In this document: piece by piece, positions 1 through 8,225 of the stretch
How the letters are laid out: every line of letters begins with the position of its first letter
Numbering within the stretch: the stretch's first letter is position 1
Source: Nonomuraea angiospora
GTDB taxonomy: Bacteria > Actinomycetota > Actinomycetes > Streptosporangiales > Streptosporangiaceae
Assembly (NCBI RefSeq): GCF_014873145.1
Contig: NZ_JADBEK010000001.1
Coordinates: forward strand, 7,440,001-7,504,000
Length of the DNA: 64,000 bases
Reading direction: 5' to 3'
The notes under the pieces: generated by a model
Told to the model about the DNA's origin: nothing
The model's database searches: none
What the model saw: the letters and a program-made list of their open reading frames with translations, nothing else
Made by a program: the position numbers and the translations under genes

Positions 1-811
1 GGAGTCGGACGCGCAGATCCTGGCCACGAACTTCCAGCTCCCGTTCCCCTGCAACCAGACGTGGACGGGCAACTCCAGCAACAGCAGCGCGCACCAGTCG
101 TGGGAGATCGACTTCAACCGGGGCAGCACCGCGGACGCCGACCTCGGCGACACCGTGGTGGCGGCCGCGGCGGGAACCGTGGTGATCTCCGCGCACCAGG
201 GCTCGACCAACGGGTACGGCAACCTCGTCAAGATCGACCACGGCGGCGGCTGGACCACGTACTACGCCCACCTGAACTCCCGTACGGTCAGCGAGGGCCA
301 GTCGGTGTCGCAGGGCCAGCAGATCGGCACGGTCGGCAACACCAGCAAGCCGGGCAACAACATCAGCCCCCACCTGCACTACGAGGTGCGGCTGGGCACC
401 AACTACCCGGCCAACATCCAGAAGGCCGTCTTCAACGGCGTCACCTTCGGCTACCCGCAGCAGTCGGTGACCTCCAAGAACTGCGGCAACCCGCACACCC
501 CGACGGAGGTCTGCGGCTCGGGCTACGACGTGATCGACTCGGCCACGCTCGGCAGTGACGGCGCCGTCTACCTGCTCTACAACTCCTCCAACGGCAACAA
601 CTGCGTGACGACGCTGAAGTACAAGAACGTCGGCACGGCCACCGCCACCACGGCCTACCTGGAAGTGGAGGGCAGTACGAGGAAGACGGACTCGGGCAAC
701 TTCGCCTACTACGCGGGACCGGTCATCGCCTCGGCGTCCGGCAAGTGCGTCAGGTGGGGCGGCAAGGCCGGCTCCTCGGCCTACGACAGCCCGCTCGAAC
801 ACTGCGGCTGA
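1..811 (+). CDS. M23-family peptidoglycan endopeptidase with C-terminal SapA-like domain (5' truncated by window)
   Basis: The open frame enters from the left edge (first full codon at base 2), so the N-terminus and any signal peptide lie outside the window. The N-terminal part seen is an M23/LytM metallopeptidase: AHQSWEIDF supplies the first His and Asp zinc ligands, and the SPHLHYEVR segment supplies the terminal HxH motif. Family members cut peptide cross-links of peptidoglycan outside the cell. After about base 470 a Cys-rich domain of about 110 residues follows (VYLLYNSS, CVTTLKYKN, YYAGPV, CVRWGG, ending EHCG). It resembles spore-associated protein A and the separate secreted protein at 34077-34487. 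Domain order is therefore protease then SapA-like module. The peptidase call is firm; the role of the tail is inference. Confidence 0.85.
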   Translation, partial: ESDAQILATNFQLPFPCNQTWTGNSSNSSAHQSWEIDFNRGSTADADLGDTVVAAAAGTVVISAHQGSTNGYGNLVKIDHGGGWTTYYAHLNSRTVSEGQSVSQGQQIGTVGNTSKPGNNISPHLHYEVRLGTNYPANIQKAVFNGVTFGYPQQSVTSKNCGNPHTPTEVCGSGYDVIDSATLGSDGAVYLLYNSSNGNNCVTTLKYKNVGTATATTAYLEVEGSTRKTDSGNFAYYAGPVIASASGKCVRWGGKAGSSAYDSPLEHCG

Positions 812-818
812 CGGGACA

Positions 819-848
819 GAGGGGTCGGGTGAATGCGCCCGGCCCCTC
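819..848. terminator. Bidirectional hairpin terminator between convergent genes
   Basis: A 13-bp stem (819-831 with 836-848, two G-U type pairs) with an AATG loop sits between the stop of the M23 gene and the stop of the convergent FKBP-like gene. There is no U-tract, as is common in high-GC actinomycetes. Confidence 0.6.
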
Positions 849-1667
849 TCACACGTGAACCGTGCCCAGCACGTCTATGACGAAGAGCGACGGCCCGTCG
901 CCGAGGCCGGAGACCGCCACCCGGCTGCCGACCTGCCGGCCCACGAGCGCGCCCAGCCAGCCGTCGGGGACCTCCCCCTCCTTCAGCGTGAACGCGCTCG
1001 GGCCGCCCCTCCGGTAGGACGAGTCCACGATCCTGCGCTCGGGCCATGACGCGGCCACGTACTGGACCACCACCTTGGAACCGGCGAGGACCTCCTCGCC
1101 GGAGCCGTCGATGAGCGTGCGGGGCGGCGAGCCGGGCACGAGGTCCGCCGGGATCACCGGCAGGGCGCGGCCGACCAGCCGGGCGTCGGGCGGGTAGCCG
1201 CCCAGGACGTCGAAGATCAGCACCAGCGTGTCGGCGGGCGGGAGATCGGTCGGCGCGAGGGGCGCGTCCGGGCCGAGGGCCTCGCCCGCGGAGCCGACCA
1301 GCATGATCCGGCTGCCGGCGGGCCGGCCGATGAGCGCCTGCCGCCAGGTCTCCGACACCCGCCTGCCGTCGAAGACGACCGAGGTGGGCTGGTGGCCGTC
1401 GTACGTGCTCAGGTACGGCTGGTTGCCCGACCACCGCCGGATGTCCACGTCGGCGAGCACCACGTCGCCCGGCAGCGTGCGCCGCCCGCTGCCCGTCGAC
1501 AGCACGGTGATCCGCGGGGTGTGCCCCGGGCCGCCCTTGGGGATCGCGACGACCGGCCTGGTGCCGAACGCGCCCGTGACGACGGGCTGCGTGCCCTCCT
1601 CGGCCAAGCCGCACGAGGTGGCGAGCATGAGCACGGCCGGCAAGAACAGGCGCACGATATCCTCCAT
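849..1667 (-). CDS. FKBP-like peptidyl-prolyl isomerase lipoprotein with two degenerate domains
   Basis: The 272-aa product starts with a lipoprotein signal (hydrophobic stretch, then LATSC with Cys19), so it should be anchored on the outer face of the membrane. The remainder reads as two FKBP-fold halves: one of roughly residues 50-155 ending in TLVLIFDVLGG, and one of roughly 165-270 ending in SLFVIDVLG. In each half a GS.V.V.Y or GD.VLADV strand precedes a FTLKEGEVPDGW-like or VVFDGRRVSETW-like segment. Many aromatic residues of the classical FKBP active site are not evident, so it may be a chaperone or binding protein rather than an active isomerase. Start ATG at 1667 is taken; a GTG four codons later is possible. 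Confidence 0.7.
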   Translation of the reverse strand: MEDIVRLFLPAVLMLATSCGLAEEGTQPVVTGAFGTRPVVAIPKGGPGHTPRITVLSTGSGRRTLPGDVVLADVDIRRWSGNQPYLSTYDGHQPTSVVFDGRRVSETWRQALIGRPAGSRIMLVGSAGEALGPDAPLAPTDLPPADTLVLIFDVLGGYPPDARLVGRALPVIPADLVPGSPPRTLIDGSGEEVLAGSKVVVQYVAASWPERRIVDSSYRRGGPSAFTLKEGEVPDGWLGALVGRQVGSRVAVSGLGDGPSLFVIDVLGTVHV

Positions 1668-1769
1668 GGCCTCACGACCGGTGGTCCGAACGTGTTACTT
1701 GCCGCGATGGGCAAAAGCAAAGCTGCCGGTCTCGCCATCTCACGACAAAGGCGCGGGAGACTGGAGCCC

Positions 1770-2801
1770 ATGAGCAAGCCCAATCTGGCGCGCAGGGTCG
1801 CGGAGGCGGCCGAGGTCGCGCTGACCACGCGGAAGTACGTGACGTTCATCGACGTGGTGACGGGCCTGCGCTGGCTGCACTCCAGGCACGTGGACATCTG
1901 GCGGCAGGGCCGGGCCGGCACGCTGGCCGAGCTGGCGGCCGTCGACGAGGACCGCCTGGTCGCGACGGCCGGCCTGCTGCGGGAGTGGGCGCTGGCCAAG
2001 GGGCTCAGGCCGGTGGACACGCCCTACGTGGCCGGCACCCGCGACCGCCGCGAGCTGCGCTTCACCTCCGGGCCCGGCCAGGAGCCGTTCCGCGTGCACT
2101 GGCTCTCGCCGGACCTCAGCGAGGCCAGGGTCCGCAAGCTGAGCGAGCCCAAGGTGCCCGACCTGGTGGCGGTGGCCCCGCTCGACGCCTGGACGTGCGC
2201 CTCCTGCGGCGACACCGGCCCCTACCTGATCATGGAGGAGGACCGGCCGCACTGCCTGTCCTGCGCGGACCTGGACCACCTGGTGTTCCTGCCGTCCGGC
2301 AACGCCGCGCTCAGCCGCCGCGCCAAGCAGGAGAGCGGCCTGTCGGCGGTGGTCGTGCGGTACAACCGGCGGCGCAAGGTCTACCAGCGCATCGGCCTGC
2401 TGGTGGAGGAGGCCGCGCTGGCCGCCGCCGAGGAGCGGTGCCTGGCCGACGAGGAGGTACGCGAGCGCCGCCGCGAACGCGACCGCGTCCGCAGGGCCGA
2501 GCAGGACGTCGACTACCAGGCCAGGATGGCGGCCGAGATCGCCAGGCTGTTCCCCGGCTGCCCCCGCGACCGGGCCCAGGAGATCGCCGAGCACGCCGCC
2601 CAGCGCGGCAGCGGCCGGGTGGGCAGGACGGCGGCGGCCAAGGCGCTCGACGAGAACGCCATCACGCTCGCGGTCATCGCCTCCATCAGGCACCTCGACA
2701 CCGACTACGACCACCTGCTCATGTCCGGCGTGCCCAGGATGGAGGCCAGGGACAGAATCAGGGAACGCATCGAGCGCAAACTGGAGGAGTTCCGCGGATG
2801 A
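1770..2801 (+). CDS. DUF2293 domain-containing protein
   Basis: This is a 343-aa cytoplasmic protein of unknown function. Residues 143-165 form a four-cysteine zinc-ribbon-like motif (CASC at 143-146, CLSC at 162-165). The C-terminal third carries a charged helical stretch (EERCLADEEVRERRRERDRVRRAEQ, read in parts) followed by an RLFPGCP...AEHAA...TDYD region typical of the DUF2293 domain. The open frame runs far upstream, but ATG 1770 with a GGAG four bases upstream is the first start that fits the domain. The stop overlaps the next start (ATGA at 2798), so the two genes are translationally coupled. The family assignment is from recognised sequence features; the biochemical role is unknown. 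Confidence 0.75.
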   Translation: MSKPNLARRVAEAAEVALTTRKYVTFIDVVTGLRWLHSRHVDIWRQGRAGTLAELAAVDEDRLVATAGLLREWALAKGLRPVDTPYVAGTRDRRELRFTSGPGQEPFRVHWLSPDLSEARVRKLSEPKVPDLVAVAPLDAWTCASCGDTGPYLIMEEDRPHCLSCADLDHLVFLPSGNAALSRRAKQESGLSAVVVRYNRRRKVYQRIGLLVEEAALAAAEERCLADEEVRERRRERDRVRRAEQDVDYQARMAAEIARLFPGCPRDRAQEIAEHAAQRGSGRVGRTAAAKALDENAITLAVIASIRHLDTDYDHLLMSGVPRMEARDRIRERIERKLEEFRG

Positions 2802-3178
2802 GCGACTGGCACGACGTACGGGAAGAGCTGCGGACCTTCGCGCTCGGGCTGCCCGAGGCGCACGAGGACCACCCGTGGGGCGAGACCGTCATCAAGGCGA
2901 ACAAGAAGGTCTTCCTCTTCCTCGGCATCGACGAGCAGACCGAGAAGTGGGACCCCATGTTCAGCGTGAAGCTGGTCTCGGAGGCGCACGGCCACGCGCT
3001 GACCGTCGAGGGCGCGGCGCCCACGGGCCACGGGCTCGGCAGGGCGGGGTGGGTGACGGTGCCGTTCCTGGCGGAGCTGCCCGAGACGGAGGTGCTGCTC
3101 GACTGGGTCGAGGAGAGCTACCGGGCCATCGCGCCCAAGCGGGCGGTCAAGCAGCTGGACGACAACCCGGTCAGGTGA
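2798..3178 (+). CDS. MmcQ/YjbR family protein
   Basis: This 126-aa protein of the MmcQ/YjbR fold has an N-terminal LPEAHEDHPWGE motif, then a predicted CyaY-like sheet with FLFLGID, FSVKLV and a GWVTVPF segment, ending in a helix EESYRAIAPKRAVKQL. Family members are small DNA-binding-like proteins whose role is not established. The ATG overlaps the stop of the DUF2293 gene (ATGA), indicating one transcript. The last eight bases overlap the 3' end of the convergent kynU gene. Confidence 0.85.
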   Translation: MSDWHDVREELRTFALGLPEAHEDHPWGETVIKANKKVFLFLGIDEQTEKWDPMFSVKLVSEAHGHALTVEGAAPTGHGLGRAGWVTVPFLAELPETEVLLDWVEESYRAIAPKRAVKQLDDNPVR

Positions 3179-4364
3179 CCGCCAGGCGCGTGGCGTACCG
3201 CTCGTCCCGCCACAGCTCCTTGTCCAGCACCTCGAGCAGCGTGGCCGCCGCGTCATGGACGTCGACGTAGCCGATGTAGAGCGGTGCGAAGCCGAACCTG
3301 AGGACGTCCGGCGCGCGGAAGTCCCCCTGCACGCCCCGGTCGATCAGCGCCCGCATCACCGGGTAGCCGTGGGGGTGGCGGAAGCTCACCTGGCTGCCCC
3401 GGGCGGCGGCGTCGGCGGGCGAGACCAGCTCCAGCGCGTCGCCCACCAGGTCCACGAAGAGCGAGGTCAACGCCATGCTCTTGGCCCGCACCTGGTCCAT
3501 CGGCACCCGCTCCCACACGTCGAGCGCCGCCTCCAGCGCCGCGAACGACAGCACGTGCGGGGTGCCCACCGCGAACCGCCGGACGCCCTCCGCCGGGCGG
3601 TAGCCGGCCTCGAACGCGAACGGCTCGGCGTGCCCGTGCCAGCCGGACAGCACGTTCTCGGCGGTGGCGTGGTGGCGCGGGTTGACGTAGAGGAAGGCGG
3701 GGGCGCCCGGCCCCGCGTTGAGATACTTGTACGTGCACCCCACGGCGAAGTCGGCCCCCGAGACGTCCACGTCCATGGCCCCCACGCTGTGGCACACGTC
3801 CCAGACCATCAGCGCGCCGGCCTCGTGCGCCCGGGCGGTGACCGACGGCACGTCGTGGCGGGCGCCGGTGCGGTAGTCGACCTCCGACAGCAGCACCACG
3901 GCCGCGTCGTCGAACCGCCCCTGCGCGAAGTCGCGCACCTCGTAGCCGCCGAGCAGCCCGGCCAGGCCCTGGACCATGTAGTGGTCGGTGGGGAAGTTCC
4001 GGACGTCGGAGACGATCACCCGGCGGTCGGCACGCAGCCGCAGCGCCGCGGCCACCGCCTGGAAGACCGCGATCGAGGTGGTGTTGCCCACCACGACCTG
4101 GCCGGGGCCCGCGCCGATCAGCGGGGCCAGCCGGTCGCCCGCGGTCAGCGGCTGGGCGTACCAGCCGGCGTGGTTCCAGCCGCCGACGAGCTGCCTGCCC
4201 CACTCGTCCTCCACCGTCTGCCGCACCCGTTCGGCGGTGCGGCGGGGCAGCGCGCCGAGCGAGTTGCCGACGAGGTAGACCACCCCCTCCGGCAGCGTGA
4301 ACTCGTCCTTGAAGGCCCGCAGCGGGTCGTTCGCGTCGAGGGCGAGGCACTGGTCGCGGTCCAC
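3171..4364 (-). CDS. kynU: Kynureninase
   Basis: A PLP-dependent fold-type I enzyme of 397 aa that cleaves kynurenine (to anthranilate plus alanine) or 3-hydroxykynurenine (to 3-hydroxyanthranilate). Visible signatures are VYLVGNSLGALP at residues 29-40, WDVCHSVGAMDVD in the PLP-binding core, the Schiff-base lysine at K213 in CTYKYLNAGPG, and a C-terminal QVSFRHP..G motif. It is the last gene of a minus-strand operon that starts at 8101, and its start lies three bases after the stop of the substrate-binding lipoprotein gene. That context ties it to tryptophan/kynurenine catabolism feeding the aminomuconate genes upstream. Length matches the family. Confidence 0.93.
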   Translation of the reverse strand: MDRDQCLALDANDPLRAFKDEFTLPEGVVYLVGNSLGALPRRTAERVRQTVEDEWGRQLVGGWNHAGWYAQPLTAGDRLAPLIGAGPGQVVVGNTTSIAVFQAVAAALRLRADRRVIVSDVRNFPTDHYMVQGLAGLLGGYEVRDFAQGRFDDAAVVLLSEVDYRTGARHDVPSVTARAHEAGALMVWDVCHSVGAMDVDVSGADFAVGCTYKYLNAGPGAPAFLYVNPRHHATAENVLSGWHGHAEPFAFEAGYRPAEGVRRFAVGTPHVLSFAALEAALDVWERVPMDQVRAKSMALTSLFVDLVGDALELVSPADAAARGSQVSFRHPHGYPVMRALIDRGVQGDFRAPDVLRFGFAPLYIGYVDVHDAAATLLEVLDKELWRDERYATRLAVT

Positions 4365-4367
4365 GAT

Positions 4368-5456
4368 TCACTCCTGTCGCGGGGGGACGGTGGCGATTAT
4401 CCGGTTGACGCCATTCTGGTACTCGCGGACGTACCAGTTCTGCACCGGGTTGTGGGTCGCGTCCAGCCGGAACGTCCCGCGCGGGCCGCCCAGCTCGCCC
4501 GCCGCCGCCATTCCCCCGTTCGTCGACAGCCCCCGGTCGATGAGCCGCATGGCGTCCCAGCCCTGGAGCGCGGCCGCGGACGGGTTCCTGCCGGTCCTGG
4601 TCCGCCACCGGGCCACGAACGCGGCGTTGTCCGGGTTGTCCAGCGCGGGCGAGTACATGCCGACGGTGGTGACGCCCTCGGCCTCCCGGCCGACGGCCCG
4701 CAGCACGTCCTCGTCCGTGAGGTTCTGGCAGCCCAGTAACGTGATCTTGGAGGCGTGCTGCCGGTAGCCCTTCAGGAACTCGACCGCCTCTCCCCCGGCG
4801 TAGAACGCGTACAGGAGCTTCGTCCCGGGCGGGATCCGCGCGAAGTACGGCCCCAGGTCGGTGACCCTGCCGTAGGGCGTCAGGATGCGTTTGAGCGGCT
4901 GCGCGCCGTATCCCTCGGCGAAGCCCCTGAGCGTTTCGACGCCCGCCGAGTAGTCGGAGGCCATGAGCACCACGCCCTCCTTGCCGTAGCGCTCGGCGGC
5001 GTACCGGCCGGCCGCGAAGCCGTGGGCGTGGTTGGTGTACGACACGCGGAAGACGTTCGGGCCGCCCAGCGCGTCGGCGCCGGCGTTGGCGATCACCACG
5101 GGCGTGCGGCCCGCCACCTTGACCACCGACTCGGCGACGGGCGAGGAGAGGAGCCCGGTGACCACGTTCACGCCCTCGTCCTCGATGAGCCGCCTGGCCT
5201 GCCTCTGGCCCTCCTCCGGGTTGCCCGCGTCGTCGGCCACCACCAGCCCGGCCGGGCGCTCGCCCAGGCGTCCGCCGTGGTCGTCCAGGTAGAGGCGCAT
5301 GGCGGCCTCCATGTCGTCGCCGAGCGCGGCGTACACGCCGGTCTGCGAGATGATCGCGCCGACCTTGACCGGGGGATCGCCCGCGGCCATCAGCGGCGTC
5401 GTCCCGCCGCAACCGGCGGCCATCAGCACCACCAACCCCAGGACGGATGCGCGCAC
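4368..5456 (-). CDS. ABC-type substrate-binding lipoprotein (Leu/Ile/Val-binding family), orphan
   Basis: A 362-aa periplasmic-binding-fold type I protein with a lipoprotein signal (GLVVLMAAGC, Cys16). The mature part opens with KVGAIISQTGVYAALG and contains NVVTGLLSSPVAESV, the usual ligand-pocket signature of branched-chain amino-acid binding proteins, and the C-terminal half reads AALQGWDAMRLIDRGL. No permease or ATPase gene is present in the window. Its position between the RidA and kynureninase genes, with gaps of 17 and 3 bases, suggests it binds a pathway compound (kynurenine, anthranilate or muconate type). It could alternatively bind a general amino acid. The fold is certain, the ligand is inference. 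Confidence 0.85.
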   Translation of the reverse strand: MRASVLGLVVLMAAGCGGTTPLMAAGDPPVKVGAIISQTGVYAALGDDMEAAMRLYLDDHGGRLGERPAGLVVADDAGNPEEGQRQARRLIEDEGVNVVTGLLSSPVAESVVKVAGRTPVVIANAGADALGGPNVFRVSYTNHAHGFAAGRYAAERYGKEGVVLMASDYSAGVETLRGFAEGYGAQPLKRILTPYGRVTDLGPYFARIPPGTKLLYAFYAGGEAVEFLKGYRQHASKITLLGCQNLTDEDVLRAVGREAEGVTTVGMYSPALDNPDNAAFVARWRTRTGRNPSAAALQGWDAMRLIDRGLSTNGGMAAAGELGGPRGTFRLDATHNPVQNWYVREYQNGVNRIIATVPPRQE

Positions 5457-5473
5457 GGCTCAACCCCGGGACG

Positions 5474-5905
5474 TCATGGCCGCTCCTGCGGGCGGTAGGC
5501 GACGGCCTGCATCTCGATGAGCAGGTGGGGGTGCGGGAGCTGGTGGACCGCCACCGTGGCCCGCGTGGGCCCCTCCTCGTCGAAGAACTCGGCGTAGACC
5601 TCGTTGTAGCCCTTGAAGTCGTTCATGTTGACCAGATAGGTGGTGATCTGCACGAGGTCGCCGAGCGAGCCTCCGGCGGCCTTGAGGATGTCGCCGATGT
5701 TCTCGATGACCGCCCTGGTCTGCGCGCGGATGTCGAGGTTCGTCGCGCCGTACTTGTCCACTTCCACGCCCACGTAGGTGCCGTCGGTGCGCCGGCAGTT
5801 CGTGCCCGAGACGTACAGGAGGTCGCCCGCCTGCTTGACGTGCGGGAACCTGCCTCGGGGCATGGCCTTGCCGGGCACCAGGAGTCCTTTGGTGCGTTCG
5901 ATCAC
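5474..5905 (-). CDS. RidA/YjgF family protein, probable 2-aminomuconate deaminase
   Basis: A 143-aa RidA-fold protein. Signatures are the N-terminal [15 protein letters not shown], the central [24 protein letters not shown] and the C-terminal [26 protein letters not shown], with the conserved Arg in PTRATV and Glu in IEMQAV. RidA proteins hydrolyse enamines and imines; a subgroup deaminates 2-aminomuconate to 4-oxalocrotonate. The neighbours encode the decarboxylase acting after that step and the dehydrogenase acting before it, which favours aminomuconate deaminase over general imine cleavage. The start overlaps the stop of the decarboxylase gene (ATGA). Confidence 0.82.
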   Translation of the reverse strand: MIERTKGLLVPGKAMPRGRFPHVKQAGDLLYVSGTNCRRTDGTYVGVEVDKYGATNLDIRAQTRAVIENIGDILKAAGGSLGDLVQITTYLVNMNDFKGYNEVYAEFFDEEGPTRATVAVHQLPHPHLLIEMQAVAYRPQERP

Positions 5906-6699
5906 TTGGAGAACACCGCCCGGACGGAGCCCAGTCCCTCGATGCGCGCCTCGAACTCGTCCTCCGGGCCGACGGGCACGACCGGGCCGAGCGCGCCGGT
6001 CAGGACCACGTCGCCGGCGCGCAGCGCGTAGTCGGTGCGGCCGAGCCGGGAGGCGGCCCAGACGGCGGCGTTGAGCGGGTTGCCCATGACCAGCTCACCC
6101 GAGCCGGTCGAGACCTCCTCGCCGCCCCGGGTCATCGTCATCCGGGCCGCCCGCAGGTCGAGCCCGGCCAGCGGGACGGGCATGCTGCCCAGCACGAACG
6201 CGCCGGCCGAGGCGTTGTCCGCGACCGTGTCGGCCAGCGAGATGTCCCAGTCGGCGATCCGCGAGTCGGCGATCTCGATGGCGGGCAGCGCGAACTCCAC
6301 GGCCCTGAGCACGTCGACGGCCGTGAAGGGCCCGCCGGCCAGGTCCTTGCCGAGCACCAGCGCGACCTCGGCCTCGGCGCGCGGCTGCAGGAAGGCGTCC
6401 ACGGGCACGGGGAGCCCGTCGCAGTAGGACATGTCCGCAAAAAGCATGCCGAAGTCCGGCTGGTCGATGCCGAACTGCCGCTGCAGCACGACGTTGGTCA
6501 CGCCGACCTTCCTGCCGACCAGCCGCCGGCCCGCTCCGAGCGCCCGCCGCGTGTTGATCTCCTGGATGGCGTACGCCTCGGCCACCGTGCCGACCAGGTC
6601 CCTGATCGGGGGGCACGGTTTGCCGGAACTCGCGGCCTCGGCCAGCCGGTCGGCGACCTGGGACCGCGTGTCCACGGCTTCGGACCATTCGTCATACAT
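5902..6699 (-). CDS. 2-oxo-3-hexenedioate (4-oxalocrotonate) decarboxylase / 2-keto-4-pentenoate hydratase family
   Basis: A 265-aa member of the fumarylacetoacetase-like hydratase/decarboxylase family. It shows the [24 protein letters not shown] region, the metal-binding [15 protein letters not shown] segment (two acidic residues), the ADSRIADW and [12 protein letters not shown] motifs, and [10 protein letters not shown] near the end. Family members decarboxylate 4-oxalocrotonate or hydrate 2-hydroxypentadienoate in meta-cleavage pathways. ATG at 6699 overlaps the end of the aldehyde dehydrogenase gene by eight bases, and the stop overlaps the RidA start, so it is the second gene of the operon. 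Decarboxylase is preferred over hydratase because of the neighbours. Confidence 0.85.
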   Translation of the reverse strand: MYDEWSEAVDTRSQVADRLAEAASSGKPCPPIRDLVGTVAEAYAIQEINTRRALGAGRRLVGRKVGVTNVVLQRQFGIDQPDFGMLFADMSYCDGLPVPVDAFLQPRAEAEVALVLGKDLAGGPFTAVDVLRAVEFALPAIEIADSRIADWDISLADTVADNASAGAFVLGSMPVPLAGLDLRAARMTMTRGGEEVSTGSGELVMGNPLNAAVWAASRLGRTDYALRAGDVVLTGALGPVVPVGPEDEFEARIEGLGSVRAVFSK

Positions 6700-8101
6700 C
6701 GGGCTGCTCCAGTCTGATGGTGATCGTGGTGGGCTGAGAGTAGAAGTCGAGTGACTGGACACCGCCCTCCCTGCCGATACCCGACAGCTTCATGCCGCCG
6801 AACGGGGTGCGCAGGTCACGCAGATACCAAGTGTTCACCCAGACGAGCCCGGCCTCCAGCCGCTGCGCCACCCGGTGGGCGCGGTCGAGGTTACCCGTCC
6901 AGAGCGTGGCGGCCAGGCCGTACTCGCTGCCGTTGGCCAGATCGACCGCCTCGGCCTCGCTGTCGAAAGGGGCGACATGGCACACGGGGCCGAAGATCTC
7001 TTCCCTGTTGAACCTCGACCACTCCGACAAGCCCGCCACCACCGTCGGTTCCACGAAATATCCGGAATCGCGGTTGTCGCCGAACGCGGGGACGCCGCCC
7101 CCCGTGAGCACCTTGGCTCCCTCCGAGCGGGCCAGGGCGTAGTAGGAGAGCACCTTCTCGCGGTGCTCCTTCGAGATCATGGGCTGCGGCTCGAACTCCT
7201 GCGCGCGGGTCGCCAGCCGGGCGCAGAACTCCTCGAAGATCGAGCGCTGCACGTAGACCCGCTCCGTGCACAGGCACACCTGCCCGCCGTTGGTGAAGAC
7301 CGACTTCGCGGTCCCCTCGACGGCCCGGTCGAGCCGGCAGTCCTCGAAGATCAGGCCCGCGTTCTTGCCGCCCAGCTCGAACGAGAGCGGCTTGACCCGG
7401 CCGGCCACCGTGTTCATGATCGCGGTGCCGGTCCTGGTGGAACCGGTGAACGACACGGCGTCCACCCCCGGGTGCTCGACCAGGAGGTGGCCGGAGGAGC
7501 CGTACCCGTAGATGATGTTGACGACGCCCGCGGGCAGCCCGGCGTCGGCGCAGATCTCGGCGAAGACCGCCGCCGAGCCCGGCGTGTGCTCCGACGGCTT
7601 GACCACCACGGTGTTGCCGGCGACGAGGGCGGGCGCGAGCTTCCAGGTCATCAGCAGGAACGGCAGGTTCCACGGGACGATCACCGCGACCACGCCGAGC
7701 GGCCGGCGCACGGTGTAGCTGAGCACCCCGGACAGGTGGAAGGCGTCGTCCGGGCGCTGGGCGGCGATCTCGGCGAACGCGCGGAAGTTGGCGATGCCAC
7801 GCGGGACGTCGAGCGTGCGGGTCTGGTCGATCGGCTTGCCCGTGTCGGCGATCTCCGCGTCCACCAGGTCGTCGAAGCGGGCCTCGATGCCCTCGGCCAG
7901 GCGCCGCATCCAGCCCGCGCGCTCGCCGACGGGCAGCGCCGCCCAGTCGCGGGCCGCCTCCCTGGCCGCGCGCACCGCCCGGTCCACGACTTCGGGGTCG
8001 GCCTCGTGCACCTGTCTGATCACCGCGCCCGTCACGGGGTCGTGGACGGGGAACGTCTTACCCGCGCCCACCGGCTCGCCACCGATGAAATGGGTCAGCA
8101 C
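6692..8101 (-). CDS. 2-aminomuconate / 2-hydroxymuconate 6-semialdehyde dehydrogenase
   Basis: A 469-aa NAD-dependent aldehyde dehydrogenase. The catalytic residues are visible: E242 in FELGGKNAG and nucleophile C276 in NGGQVCLCTERVYV, with PWNLPF and FTGSTRTG in the cofactor domain and EEIFGPV near the C-terminus. The CLCTERVYV sequence after the nucleophile is typical of the 2-hydroxymuconic / 2-aminomuconic semialdehyde dehydrogenase clade. GTG 8101 was chosen because a strong AGAGGAG lies seven bases upstream; the open frame continues further but without such support. It is the promoter-proximal gene of the operon running to kynU. Confidence 0.88.
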   Translation of the reverse strand: MLTHFIGGEPVGAGKTFPVHDPVTGAVIRQVHEADPEVVDRAVRAAREAARDWAALPVGERAGWMRRLAEGIEARFDDLVDAEIADTGKPIDQTRTLDVPRGIANFRAFAEIAAQRPDDAFHLSGVLSYTVRRPLGVVAVIVPWNLPFLLMTWKLAPALVAGNTVVVKPSEHTPGSAAVFAEICADAGLPAGVVNIIYGYGSSGHLLVEHPGVDAVSFTGSTRTGTAIMNTVAGRVKPLSFELGGKNAGLIFEDCRLDRAVEGTAKSVFTNGGQVCLCTERVYVQRSIFEEFCARLATRAQEFEPQPMISKEHREKVLSYYALARSEGAKVLTGGGVPAFGDNRDSGYFVEPTVVAGLSEWSRFNREEIFGPVCHVAPFDSEAEAVDLANGSEYGLAATLWTGNLDRAHRVAQRLEAGLVWVNTWYLRDLRTPFGGMKLSGIGREGGVQSLDFYSQPTTITIRLEQPDV

Positions 8102-8121
8102 AACACTCTCCTCTTCTCCCC

Positions 8122-8151
8122 TGTATAGATGGCTGGGCGATCGGCGGACAA
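8122..8151 (-). promoter_or_regulatory. Sigma-70-type promoter of the aminomuconate/kynurenine operon
   Basis: On the minus strand a TTGTCC -35 box (8151-8146) and a TATACA -10 box (8127-8122) are separated by 18 bases. They lie about 20 bases before the ribosome-binding site of the first operon gene. This is an unusually consensus-like promoter for this window. The opposite strand of the same gap serves the DLH-family gene. Confidence 0.65.
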
Positions 8152-8225
8152 CGGGTGCGCCGGGACCTTCCTGATCGCATCGTCTCCCCGCAACGCGGCC
8201 CGCGCCATGCGCGATGCTGTTGCAC

